Assembly: GCA_028683855.1 (NCBI GenBank)
Contig: JAQUHA010000001.1
Span: forward strand, 219,802 to 283,801
Reading direction: 5' to 3'
Source of the DNA: Desulfuromonadaceae bacterium
GTDB lineage: Bacteria; Desulfobacterota; Desulfuromonadia; Geobacterales; Pseudopelobacteraceae
DNA: 64,000 nucleotides
Shown here: positions 45,642 through 54,224 of the stretch, in pieces
Numbering within the stretch: position 1 is the first letter of the stretch
Layout of the letters: every line of letters begins with the position of its first letter
Notes under the pieces: model-generated
What the model was told of the DNA's origin: nothing
What the model saw: the letters and a program-made list of their open reading frames with translations, nothing else
Databases searched by the model: none
Program-made: the position numbers and the translations under genes

Positions 45642-45827
45642 ATGGGAAGAATGAGAGAAAATCCACGTTACAATGTTATATCAATGAGGGTTAGCGATGA
45701 AGAGCGGGATCACCTTGAAAATCTTATGAAAACAACTCATAAGAGCGTCTCTGATATCATGCGTGAAGCGATGGGGTATTTTACCGCCCACTACGAAATG
45801 GACGATATGGGTAGGAAGGCGGCATAA
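45642..45827 (+). CDS. Ribbon-helix-helix DNA-binding protein
   Basis: 61 residues. The strand RYNVISMRVSDEE followed by two helices (HLENLMKTTHKS, VSDIMREAMGYF) fits the ribbon-helix-helix (CopG/Arc/MetJ) fold, so it is probably a dimeric repressor. AAGGGGGG lies 9 bases before ATG 45642; ATG 45651 is an in-frame alternative. There is no toxin gene next to it, which argues against an antitoxin. A near-consensus sigma-54 promoter lies 68 bases upstream, so its expression should follow the neighbouring hydrogenase-type activator. Targets unknown. Confidence 0.82.
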   Translation: MGRMRENPRYNVISMRVSDEERDHLENLMKTTHKSVSDIMREAMGYFTAHYEMDDMGRKAA

Positions 45828-45858
45828 TATTACATAGCTGAACAGGTTACACAGAAAA

Positions 45859-45894
45859 AGAGGGCGGGGCGAATTTAAATTCGCCCCGCCCTCT
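45859..45894. terminator. Perfect 36-bp palindrome terminating rng and the RHH gene
   Basis: Bases 45859-45876 are the exact complement of 45877-45894; the core is AGAGGGCGGGGCGAATTT. On the minus strand it is followed by TTTTT (45859-45855), which makes a strong Rho-independent terminator for the rng transcript. The two genes are convergent here, so it probably serves both. Confidence 0.9.
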
Positions 45895-45920
45895 GCAGAT
45901 TCAATAATTTCTGCTGTTCA

Positions 45921-47456
45921 TCAGTTGATAGCTATTTCAAACTGTTCCTGGTGAAACCCCGGTTTTGCACGAACCGTAATTCTTTTCTTAAACTTTTTCT
46001 CAAGCTCTTCAAGTCCTCGCCGCTCCTCATCATACAGGAGGTCGGCTACTTGAGGGTTAACGGTAACGGTTGCTTTAGTGCCGCGAATATCCAACATCTC
46101 CCTTCTTAGCTCTCTGAATATTTCATGACAGACGGTAATCTTGGATTTTATATATCCACGCCCCTCACAGTAACTGCAAGGTTCGCAGAGCATTCTGCTT
46201 ATGTTTTCGCGTACACGCTTTCTGGTCATTTCGACAAGACCGAGTTCGGATATCTTGAGTATATTTGTCTTAGATTTATCAGCCTTTAAAGCCTCCTCGA
46301 GTGCTCCGTAAACCTTTTCACGGTTCACCTCTTTCTCCATATCTATAAAATCGATTATTATTATGCCGCCTATGTTTCTCAGGCGGAGCTGATAAGCGAT
46401 CTCCTTTACCGCCTCAAGGTTGGTTTTCAGAATAGTATCTTCAAGGTTGTGTTTACCTACAAATCGTCCGGTGTTTACATCAACCGCGCTTAATGCTTCA
46501 GTCTGTTCGATAATAATATAACCGCCTGACTTCAGCCATACCTTCCTGCCGAGCGCCCGGCTTATTTCAACCTCCAGTCCGTAATGGTCAAAAATAGGCT
46601 CTTCTTCATCGTAAAGCTCAATTGTGTATTTCATTTTGGAGGCAAAGGTTGAGATAAACTGTATGATTCTGTCATAATCGATCTGTGAATCGACGATGAT
46701 TTTATCGACCTGCTCCGTAACAATATCTCTTACAACTTTTTGAACAACATCAAGGTCAGAATGAATAAGCGAAGGGACAGCAGCCTTCTCCTGGCGTCTG
46801 GAGACCTCTTCCCATAAAGTATTCAGATAAAGCATATCGGCGATCAAGTCCTCTTCGCTCTTACCTTCGGAAACGGTACGCACGATATAGCCTGAACCCG
46901 GTTTTTTCAGTCGTTCAACAATCTCACGAAGGCGCTCGCGCTCTTCTTCATCTTCAATCCGCCTTGATATTCCGATGTGATCAACAACTGTCGGCATATA
47001 CACAAGATGACGTCCGGGGAGGGAGATGTGCGAAGTTATGCGCGCGCCTTTTGTTCCGAGAGGTTCTTTTGATATCTGCACCATAAGCTCCTGCCCCTCC
47101 TGCAGAAGGTCTTCTATCGGGTGAAGGGGGCGGAATTCTATATGATCCGAGTTGCTTTCTTGGTCATCTTCGGGTGGTTCAACATCTTTTTTGCTTCTGT
47201 CGTCGAGTAGTGATTCGTACTCCTCAATAGCGTCAAATACATCAGCAACGTAAAGAAATGCGGCTTTTTCCAAGCCGATATCTACAAATGCAGCCTGCAT
47301 TCCGGGCAGAACCCGCACCACTCTCCCCTTATAGATGTTACCCACGATACCCTTCTCGCGACTCCGTTCAATATAGAGCTCGGCAATAGTTCCGTTCTCA
47401 ATGAGCGCGATGCGGGTTTCATGGGAAGCGGCATTAATAACTAATTCAGCTCCCAT
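45921..47456 (-). CDS. rng: Ribonuclease G/E family endoribonuclease
   Basis: Endoribonuclease for rRNA maturation and mRNA turnover. The 511-residue protein has an S1 domain (about 35-130; GNIYKGRVVRVLPGMQAAFVD), the DNase-I-like catalytic core with metal aspartates in SAVDVNTGRFVG and GGIIIIDFIDM, and the zinc-link CEPCSYCEGRGY. Length and absence of a long C-terminal scaffold fit RNase G over RNase E. ATG 47456 has GGAG 9 bases upstream. It follows the radical SAM/DUF2344 gene by 45 bases, an arrangement seen in other deltaproteobacteria. Confidence 0.94.
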   Translation of the reverse strand: MGAELVINAASHETRIALIENGTIAELYIERSREKGIVGNIYKGRVVRVLPGMQAAFVDIGLEKAAFLYVADVFDAIEEYESLLDDRSKKDVEPPEDDQESNSDHIEFRPLHPIEDLLQEGQELMVQISKEPLGTKGARITSHISLPGRHLVYMPTVVDHIGISRRIEDEEERERLREIVERLKKPGSGYIVRTVSEGKSEEDLIADMLYLNTLWEEVSRRQEKAAVPSLIHSDLDVVQKVVRDIVTEQVDKIIVDSQIDYDRIIQFISTFASKMKYTIELYDEEEPIFDHYGLEVEISRALGRKVWLKSGGYIIIEQTEALSAVDVNTGRFVGKHNLEDTILKTNLEAVKEIAYQLRLRNIGGIIIIDFIDMEKEVNREKVYGALEEALKADKSKTNILKISELGLVEMTRKRVRENISRMLCEPCSYCEGRGYIKSKITVCHEIFRELRREMLDIRGTKATVTVNPQVADLLYDEERRGLEELEKKFKKRITVRAKPGFHQEQFEIAIN

Positions 47457-47501
47457 GTTGATTTTCTCCGTTTATGTGAATTTAAGTTCAATATTAAATT
47501 G

Positions 47502-49973
47502 TTATGCCGAGAAAACGACTTCCTGTTTTTTAACCAGAATATCATTTCCCTCAAGAGAGTTGTTGCCGGATATGGCACGGGCGAACTCAAGCGGTTTGCC
47601 CCTCCTTGCAACCAGTAGGATTTTATCCCCCTCGCATGAAAGTGAAACCGTTTCAGCCTTTAAATCAACCGTCTGGGTCTGCCCCTTTTTAGTGCGCTGA
47701 ATCAAAAAAGAGTCGTGTGCCAAAAACTGCACACATTTTTGCGGCAGTTCATCGGCAGAAATTGTTGCCATTGAAATGCGGTAGCAGGTTGCATCTATAA
47801 GAGTTGAAATAGAGGGTGACTTTGCGTCAATAACTTTTGAATCAAGTATCCTGAGACCTTTAGGCAGCACGGAGTTGAGTCTGAATTTAACATCTTCAGC
47901 GCTGATCCCCGCTTCAATATACATATCCATATACTCAGCCTCTGATTCAACGCCAACTGAGGTGGCTGTCCCAAAAGAGAAGCGGGGGTGCGGGTGAAAG
48001 CCCTGCGAAAAGAGAATCGGCACATCACCTCTGCTTACGGCTCTGGTGAAGACAGTTATCAGCTCAAGATGGCTTAAGTATCGCATTGCCCCGTCTTTTG
48101 CGAAGCGAAGCCTCATTCTGACAGCTTCAGTCTGAGTTGCAGACACGGGAGTTCGCGGTTGCAGGGTGGCATCACCTGAGACGCGGTTTTTGAGCTTGTC
48201 AAAATCACAAACACCACAAGAGCTGCAGGCTGCATCACGGCAATCTTCAGTTGCAGATTCTGACAGAGCTTTGCTACGTTCAGAGAGTAAAAAATCACGG
48301 GTAATGCCGCAGTCAATATGATCCCAGGGGAGAACCTCGTCGAGATCACGTCGGCGCAAATACCAGGCAGGGTCAATCCCGCAATCTGCAAAAGCCTGCA
48401 ACCAGAGCTTCATTGAAAAATGTTCGCGCCAGCCGTCAAAACGGCATCCGAGCTCAACAGCCCGAAGCAGAACCGGAGCAAGTCTGCGATCTCCTCTGGC
48501 AAATACGCCCTCCATAAATGATAACGGTGCATCCTGCCATTTAAACTTCAGTTTTCGTTTTTTAAGTTCGCAATGAAGCTGATACTGAAGATCCGTTGTG
48601 TTTTCAATGGAAATTTGAGGTTCCCACTGAAAAGGTGTATGCGCCTTCGGCACAAAAGTACTAACGGCAACATTTACATCTCCCGATGTTCCAAGCCCTT
48701 TTGACTGATCCTTAACCTTGCGCGCGAGAGTCGATATATGCGAAACGTCCTCTTCGGTCTCTCCCGGCAGACCGATCATAAAGTAAAGTTTTATGAGTCG
48801 CCACCCTGCTCTATAAATACTCGAAGCACCGGCTATCAGATCTTCTTCGGTAATCCCTTTGTTAATAACCCGCCGCATCCTTTCGCTTCCAGCCTCCGGT
48901 GCAAGGGTAAACCCGGTCTTGCGAACTTTTTTTATCTCTTCTATCAGATTGTCAGACAGGCTCCCTACTCTTAGTGAAGGTAGAGAAACAGCTACACGCT
49001 CTTCAGAATAGCGGGACATTAACTCGGTAACCAAAGGCGTAACGCAGGAGTAATCTCCGGTTGATAGAGAGAGCAGTGAGATTTCATCATAACCTGTGGC
49101 TTTGAGTGATTTCTCAATTATATTAAGAATTGTTTCGGGAGTGCGCTCCCTTAAAGGGCGGTAAACATAACCTGCCTGACAGAAGCGGCAGCCACGGGTG
49201 CAGCCCCGCGCAATTTCAACTGCGACTCTGTCGTGGATTGTTTTCATGAAAGGCACAACGGGTGAATCCGGGAAAAGTGCGGTATCCAGATTTGAAAGGA
49301 ATCGGCGACGGACTGAGCTATATCCCGGTTTGAGAGGAGCTATCGCGGAAACTGTACCATTTGTGGAATATTGAGGCTCAAAAAATGATGGTATGTAGAC
49401 ACCCTCGATAACGGATAACCGATCAAGCATTTCTGCTCTGTTTTCGCCACGTTTTTTTGATTCTCTTACTGCTGAAGCAATCTCAAGTACAGCCTCCTCG
49501 CCATCTCCGAGCAGAACTGCATCAAAAAAATCAGCCAACGGCTCGGGATTGTATGCACAGGGGCCGCCAGCAAGTATAAGTGGAGCGTCTCCCCCTCTGT
49601 TTCGTGCAAGCATCGGAATGTTAGCGAGGCGGAGCATATTTACAACATTTGTATAAGAGAGCTCATACTGCAGAGTGAAGCCGATAATATCACACTCCGC
49701 CAGTGGAGTCGCAGTTTCGAGGGTAGCCAGCTGAACTCCGTCAGCTGCCATCTCAGCTTCCATGTCCGGCCACGGGGCAAAAACGCGTTCGGCAGCAATC
49801 CAGCTGACATCATTGAGTATGTGATAGAGAATCCGTAGGCCGAGGTGGCTCATGCCCACTTCGTAGACATCTGGAAACGCAAGGGCAAAGCGTAAATCAG
49901 CAACATCCTTTCGGATGGAGCCCATTTCGCCCCCCATATAACGGGCAGGTTTTTCAACGGCAAGAAGATTCAT
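47502..49973 (-). CDS. Radical SAM protein fused to DUF2344 (TIGR03960/TIGR03936 type)
   Basis: 823 residues. N-terminal B12-binding-type region (about 1-220; ILAGGPCAYNPEPLADFFDA), radical SAM core with cluster motif CTRGCRFCQAGY (about 258-269), TLAPEAGSERMRRVINKG and KLYFMIGLPGETEED, a cysteine-rich patch DAACSSCGVCDF (about 586-597), then a DUF2344 domain (about 615-810; RLRFAKDGAMRYLSHLE). This fusion is a known uncharacterised family usually next to rng, which suggests an RNA or ribosome link; the reaction is unknown. No clear ribosome binding site precedes ATG 49973. A shorter paralogue lies at 33693-35372. Confidence 0.9.
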   Translation of the reverse strand: MNLLAVEKPARYMGGEMGSIRKDVADLRFALAFPDVYEVGMSHLGLRILYHILNDVSWIAAERVFAPWPDMEAEMAADGVQLATLETATPLAECDIIGFTLQYELSYTNVVNMLRLANIPMLARNRGGDAPLILAGGPCAYNPEPLADFFDAVLLGDGEEAVLEIASAVRESKKRGENRAEMLDRLSVIEGVYIPSFFEPQYSTNGTVSAIAPLKPGYSSVRRRFLSNLDTALFPDSPVVPFMKTIHDRVAVEIARGCTRGCRFCQAGYVYRPLRERTPETILNIIEKSLKATGYDEISLLSLSTGDYSCVTPLVTELMSRYSEERVAVSLPSLRVGSLSDNLIEEIKKVRKTGFTLAPEAGSERMRRVINKGITEEDLIAGASSIYRAGWRLIKLYFMIGLPGETEEDVSHISTLARKVKDQSKGLGTSGDVNVAVSTFVPKAHTPFQWEPQISIENTTDLQYQLHCELKKRKLKFKWQDAPLSFMEGVFARGDRRLAPVLLRAVELGCRFDGWREHFSMKLWLQAFADCGIDPAWYLRRRDLDEVLPWDHIDCGITRDFLLSERSKALSESATEDCRDAACSSCGVCDFDKLKNRVSGDATLQPRTPVSATQTEAVRMRLRFAKDGAMRYLSHLELITVFTRAVSRGDVPILFSQGFHPHPRFSFGTATSVGVESEAEYMDMYIEAGISAEDVKFRLNSVLPKGLRILDSKVIDAKSPSISTLIDATCYRISMATISADELPQKCVQFLAHDSFLIQRTKKGQTQTVDLKAETVSLSCEGDKILLVARRGKPLEFARAISGNNSLEGNDILVKKQEVVFSA

Positions 49974-50078
49974 GAATAATATTCAGTTCTTGTGCAAGAT
50001 AGAGAAGGTCGGGAACTATACCAAATCAACTGCTGGTATGCAAGATAAATAGCCGATATTTCAAGATACTGTGGATGT

Positions 50079-50101
50079 GTGCAAGCTCCCCTTGCACTTT
50101 T
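50079..50101 (+). promoter_or_regulatory. Hairpin with T-rich tail upstream of htpX
   Basis: GTGCAAG (50079-50085) and CTTGCAC (50091-50097) form a perfect 7-bp stem with a CTCCC loop, followed by TTTTCTCTTCT. It could be a weak terminator or a leader element for htpX. The core TGCAAG also occurs at 49993 and 50039 in direct orientation. Confidence 0.45.
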
Positions 50102-50173
50102 CTCTTCTGATGCTTATCATGGTCGCAGAATGGATCTGTCAGATTATTTTTAAACATGGAGTGTACCGGATAT

Positions 50174-51031
50174 ATGAACACACTAAAAACAACGTTCCTC
50201 ATGGCTCTTTTGACTGTGCTGCTTGTTATAATAGGCGGGGTAATAGGGGGGAAAGGCGGTATGACAACCGCATTTCTTCTTGCGGGGGGGATGAACTTCT
50301 TCTCCTATTGGTTTTCAGATAAAATTGTACTGAAAATGTATGGCGCGCAGCCTATCGAAGAGCATGACAACCCCCGTTTTTACGGAATGATAAGGCAGCT
50401 CTCCCAGCGTGCCGGTCTCCCCATGCCGAAAGTCTATATAATCCATGACGACAGCCCGAACGCTTTCGCCACCGGAAGGAATCCTGAACACGCCGCCGTT
50501 GCGGCTACAAGCGGCATAATGAGGCTTTTAAATGATGAAGAGCTGGCGGGCGTTATGGCTCATGAACTTGGTCATGTAAAAAACCGTGACATCCTTATAT
50601 CGACTATAGCCGCCACTTTTGCCGGCGCGATAACATACCTTGCTCAGATGGCACAGTGGGGAGCTATGTTTGGCGGAAGTCGGAGTGATGAAGATGAAGG
50701 TGGCGGCGGTATGTTCGGAATGCTCTTTATGGCTATACTGGCTCCGGTTGCGGCGATGCTTGTACAGATGGCGATCTCCCGTTCGCGTGAATACGGAGCT
50801 GATGCAGCAGGTGCCAGCATAAGTGGTAATCCCCTCTCGCTTGCGAACGCGCTCCGCAAACTGGAGATGGGGAGTCGGCAGATACCTATGAATGCCAACT
50901 CTGCGACTGCCCATATGTTTATAGTCAACCCCTTGACCGGCGGTGGAATGGCATCGCTTTTCTCCACACATCCTCCAATTCAGGAAAGGGTTCAGCGTCT
51001 GGAAGAGTTGTCTAAAAATCATGATTATTAG
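50174..51031 (+). CDS. htpX: Membrane zinc metalloprotease HtpX
   Basis: Inner-membrane M48 protease that degrades misfolded membrane proteins. About 285 residues: two N-terminal helices (about 4-22 and 26-47), the zinc motif HELGH in [13 protein letters not shown] (about 132-136), a glycine- and acidic-rich loop (about 168-180), further helices and the third ligand region [15 protein letters not shown] 50174 gives the family N-terminus MNTLKTT; the upstream in-frame ATG 50156 adds 6 residues. rsmB overlaps its end by 11 bases. The leader holds a hairpin and TGCAAG repeats. Confidence 0.94.
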   Translation: MNTLKTTFLMALLTVLLVIIGGVIGGKGGMTTAFLLAGGMNFFSYWFSDKIVLKMYGAQPIEEHDNPRFYGMIRQLSQRAGLPMPKVYIIHDDSPNAFATGRNPEHAAVAATSGIMRLLNDEELAGVMAHELGHVKNRDILISTIAATFAGAITYLAQMAQWGAMFGGSRSDEDEGGGGMFGMLFMAILAPVAAMLVQMAISRSREYGADAAGASISGNPLSLANALRKLEMGSRQIPMNANSATAHMFIVNPLTGGGMASLFSTHPPIQERVQRLEELSKNHDY

Positions 51032-52394
51032 ACGCAGCGCAAAAGGAACTTTCTCTGATAATCCACGGCAGGCTGCCTTTGAAACTCTCCTCCGGATAAG
51101 AAAAGAGGGGGGATTTGCCGACCGTCTAATCGACAACGAACTATCCGGCGGAGTACTGGAAGGTCCTGATCGGGGACTCTACGCCGAACTTGTTTTCGGA
51201 GTTCTTCGCCGTCAGGGTACACTCGATCACATCCTTCAGCAGCTTCTTGAAAAACCTATGATTGAGCTTGATCCGCAGGCACTGGTTATATTGCGGATCG
51301 GACTCTATCAACTGACCTCTCTTGACAGGATCCCGGAATCAGCGGCTGTTAACGAGTCGGTCAACCTTGCCAAACTTATAACACCCGGAACCAGCGGGCT
51401 TATTAATGCTGTTCTGCGGAACTATCTCCGAAGGCGCGATTCAATTACCTTCCCTGATATATCTGCGAACCCTTCAGCCGCGATAGCCGCACGTCATTCT
51501 CATCCTGAATGGCTGGCTGAACAGTGGATAGAGCAGCTCGGAACAGCGGAAGCAGAACGGCTTGCAGAGGCTTCATCACAGCAGCCACCCCTTACTCTGC
51601 GTGTAAACAGACTTCGCTCAAGCCGTGACGAGCTGCTGCAGCTCTTTGAAAGCCGTGGCATTAACGCCACCCCCTCTCTCTTCTCGCCCGATGGAATAAA
51701 TATTAAGGGGCGGCATCTGATTTCAACCCTTCCCGGTTTTGACTCAGGAATGTTTGCGGTTCAGGATGAAGCATCGCAACTTGCAGGGCATCTTCTCGGT
51801 GCTGAACCTAGGGAGCGGATATGGGATGCGTGCTGCGCGCCAGGCGGTAAAACCTGCCATATTGCACAGTTGATGGATGACAGAGGTGAGTTGGTCGCAA
51901 CAGACATATCGCGCTCTAAATTGACAATAGTTCAGGATAATCTGAGACGTCTCGGGGTAGGAATGGTTTCGACAGCCGTTGCAGACCTTCATCAGCCGGA
52001 TACCTTCCCGGAAGGTAAATTTGACAGGATTCTTCTTGACGCACCATGCTCAGGACTGGGTGTTATACGTCGGAATCCTGAAGCAAAATGGCGGCTCTTC
52101 TCCGGTGACATTACCCGTCTTGCCGCCGTCCAGAAAACGCTGCTTAAAAATGTGGCTACTAAGTTAAAGGTCGGGGGGACCCTCCTCTATTCAACCTGCT
52201 CAACTTCGGAAGCGGAAAATGAGCTGATAGTTGAAGATTTTCTTTTGCACAACCCCGACTTCGTGCTAGAAAACCTCAACGATCTGTATCCCGCATGGAA
52301 AGAACTTTTTGCCTTTTATGGGATGTTGCGCCTCTGGCCGCACCATCACGGCATGGACGGTTTTTTCGCTGCCAGAATAAGAAGAATAAAATAG
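51021..52394 (+). CDS. rsmB: 16S rRNA (cytosine-967-C5) methyltransferase
   Basis: SAM-dependent methyltransferase of about 457 residues. The N-terminal NusB-like RNA-binding domain (about 1-140; [20 protein letters not shown]) is followed by the catalytic domain with SAM motif [17 protein letters not shown], the cysteine motifs [14 protein letters not shown] and LLYSTCST, the two catalytic cysteines of m5C enzymes. ATG 51021 lies inside the htpX end (11-base overlap) and gives the usual length; the longer reading from 50943 is mostly inside htpX. rpe follows after 20 bases. Confidence 0.93.
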   Translation: MIIRRSAKGTFSDNPRQAAFETLLRIRKEGGFADRLIDNELSGGVLEGPDRGLYAELVFGVLRRQGTLDHILQQLLEKPMIELDPQALVILRIGLYQLTSLDRIPESAAVNESVNLAKLITPGTSGLINAVLRNYLRRRDSITFPDISANPSAAIAARHSHPEWLAEQWIEQLGTAEAERLAEASSQQPPLTLRVNRLRSSRDELLQLFESRGINATPSLFSPDGINIKGRHLISTLPGFDSGMFAVQDEASQLAGHLLGAEPRERIWDACCAPGGKTCHIAQLMDDRGELVATDISRSKLTIVQDNLRRLGVGMVSTAVADLHQPDTFPEGKFDRILLDAPCSGLGVIRRNPEAKWRLFSGDITRLAAVQKTLLKNVATKLKVGGTLLYSTCSTSEAENELIVEDFLLHNPDFVLENLNDLYPAWKELFAFYGMLRLWPHHHGMDGFFAARIRRIK

Positions 52395-52414
52395 AGTCCG
52401 GAGTTTATAAAAAT

Positions 52415-53080
52415 ATGAAAAAAATTGCACCCTCCATTCTCTCCGCCGATTTTTCACGTCTTGGCGATGAAATAACTGCCGTTGAAGCCGCCGGCGCGGA
52501 TTATATACATATAGATGTTATGGATGGTCATTTCGTACCGAATATCACTATCGGTCCGTTGATTGTTGAAGCGGCAAGAAGAGTCACAAAACTCCCGCTT
52601 GACGTACATCTTATGATTGAAAACCCCGATTTATATATACCTGACTTTGCTGCGGCAGGTGCTGATATAATTGTTGTCCATGCCGAAGCGACCCACCACC
52701 TGCACCGTACAATTCAGCTGGTTAAATCATTTGGCAAAAAGGTCGGAGTCTCCCTTAACCCCGCTACTCCGCTCTCCGTGCTTGATTATGTGCTCGCGGA
52801 TCTCGATCTGGTGCTCTTAATGACTGTAAATCCGGGTTTTGGCGGTCAAAGCTTTATTGAAGCCTGTATCCCGAAAATACATTCGCTAAGGGCAATGCTC
52901 GACAAACGTGGCTGTGAAGCTGAGCTTGAGGTGGACGGAGGGGTAAAATCATCCAATATTGCAAGGATTGCCCACGCGGGTGCCGATGTATTTGTAGCCG
53001 GCAGTGCTGTTTTCGGGGCGGAAAATTATGTAGAAACCATTTCTGAATTGAAACAGCTTGCACGGGAACCGCAACTTTAA
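52415..53080 (+). CDS. rpe: Ribulose-phosphate 3-epimerase
   Basis: Interconverts ribulose 5-phosphate and xylulose 5-phosphate in the pentose phosphate pathway. The 221-residue TIM barrel is full length, with IAPSILSADFSRLGDE, the metal ligands in HIDVMDGHFVPNITIG, LDVHLMI, MTVNPGFGGQSF and the phosphate loop VDGGVKSSN near the end. ATG 52415 gives the family start MKKIAPSILS; the upstream frame lies inside rsmB. It is the last gene of the htpX-rsmB-rpe run. Confidence 0.97.
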   Translation: MKKIAPSILSADFSRLGDEITAVEAAGADYIHIDVMDGHFVPNITIGPLIVEAARRVTKLPLDVHLMIENPDLYIPDFAAAGADIIVVHAEATHHLHRTIQLVKSFGKKVGVSLNPATPLSVLDYVLADLDLVLLMTVNPGFGGQSFIEACIPKIHSLRAMLDKRGCEAELEVDGGVKSSNIARIAHAGADVFVAGSAVFGAENYVETISELKQLAREPQL

Positions 53081-53118
53081 TTCATATCGGTTTTTCGCAG
53101 AGATAGCCGTTTTATTAT

Positions 53119-53147
53119 TTGAGTTTTTTGATAAGTTGGTCTACAAT
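53119..53147 (+). promoter_or_regulatory. Sigma-70-type promoter for the GGDEF response regulator
   Basis: TTGAGT (53119-53124) and TACAAT (53142-53147) are 17 bases apart. The predicted start near 53154 almost coincides with the ATG at 53156, and no ribosome binding site is seen, which suggests a leaderless message. Confidence 0.55.
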
Positions 53148-53155
53148 CCCTCGCC

Positions 53156-54121
53156 ATGTCAAACAGCGTATTGATCATAGACGATTCTGTAACCGTTCGG
53201 GAGCAGATAATTCGTACCCTCGAATCTTTCAGCCTTTTCTCCCGCTACTATGAAGCGGAGGATGGACTTGAAGGGTTTAAGAAGCTTCTCTCCTCCCCAG
53301 TTGACATAATTCTTTGCGACCTTGAGATGCCACGCATTGACGGCTTTAAATTCCTCAGTATGCTTAAAGCGCGTCCCGATCTGCAGGATATGCCTGTAAT
53401 AATACTAACCGGCATGAATGACCGTGACCGGAAGATCAAAGGTCTCGGGCAGGGTGCCAGCGACTATATCACCAAGCCATTCGACCCTGAAGAGCTTGTG
53501 GCAAGGGTTAAGATCCATCTCAAGATAAAGAAACTTCAAGACGACCTGAAACGCACAAATGAACTGCTCCTTGAACTTTCAAACACTGATCACCTTACAG
53601 GACTCTTCAACAGAAGATATATGATGGAGGCTCTTGACAAAGAAGTGCACCGCAGCATAAGAAAAGGCGGCACTCTTGCGATGATTATGCTCGACATAGA
53701 TCACTTCAAGCGCGTTAATGACACTTACGGTCATCTTCAGGGGGACGTTGTCCTTCAGAAAGTAGCCCAACAGCTGCAGAAGGAGCTTCGCAGCTACGAC
53801 TGTGCAGCGCGGTACGGCGGTGAGGAGTTTGTTGCCATTCTCCCCGACTCATCACTTAAAGAGGCTGTTTTTGTTGCAGACAGAATCAGGCTCGCTGTTC
53901 AGGGTGCAAAATTTAACGGTGAACTTGACAAGCTGACTCTTACTGTAAGCCTCGGAGTAGCAGTGTTTTCTAAGGATTCCGCCCCTACGGTCGATGCATT
54001 TATAAAATATGCCGACGATGCCCTTTATCGTGCGAAGGAGAAGGGGAGAAACCGCGTTGAATTTTATGACCCTGACGGGACCAGGATCCTGCAGACCAGC
54101 CAGGCAAAACCTGCTGAATAA
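53156..54121 (+). CDS. Response regulator with GGDEF domain (PleD-like diguanylate cyclase)
   Basis: 321 residues: receiver domain (1-125) with the acidic pocket IIDDS, phospho-acceptor D55 in ILCDLEMPRIDG and lysine in DYITKPFD, then a GGDEF domain (about 150-305) with the active loop RYGGEEF (GGEEF at 221-225). The inhibitory site R-S-Y-D (212-215) sits 5 residues before it, so product inhibition by c-di-GMP is expected. Phosphorylation should promote dimerisation and c-di-GMP synthesis; in the Geobacter line some GGDEF proteins make cGAMP, so the product is not certain. Probably an output or modulator of the che genes that follow. Confidence 0.92.
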   Translation: MSNSVLIIDDSVTVREQIIRTLESFSLFSRYYEAEDGLEGFKKLLSSPVDIILCDLEMPRIDGFKFLSMLKARPDLQDMPVIILTGMNDRDRKIKGLGQGASDYITKPFDPEELVARVKIHLKIKKLQDDLKRTNELLLELSNTDHLTGLFNRRYMMEALDKEVHRSIRKGGTLAMIMLDIDHFKRVNDTYGHLQGDVVLQKVAQQLQKELRSYDCAARYGGEEFVAILPDSSLKEAVFVADRIRLAVQGAKFNGELDKLTLTVSLGVAVFSKDSAPTVDAFIKYADDALYRAKEKGRNRVEFYDPDGTRILQTSQAKPAE

Positions 54122-54180
54122 AACCAGAACTTCATAGATCAGTAATCCCGAATTGCCACTTGCCATCAGACAGCCTTAAT

Positions 54181-54206
54181 ACGCCTGAAGTTCGGGTGGC
54201 GTTTTT
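54181..54206 (+). terminator. Possible Rho-independent terminator after the GGDEF gene
   Basis: ACGCC (54181-54185) pairs with GGCGT (54198-54202), loop of 12 bases, followed by TTTTT. A short stem, so only a moderate candidate. Confidence 0.45.
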
Positions 54207-54224
54207 AATATCAAAGGAAGATGG

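Noticed and set aside
45642..45827. RHH protein as the antitoxin of a toxin-antitoxin pair.
   Set aside because: No small toxin gene lies on either side; the next gene is convergent rng behind a strong terminator.
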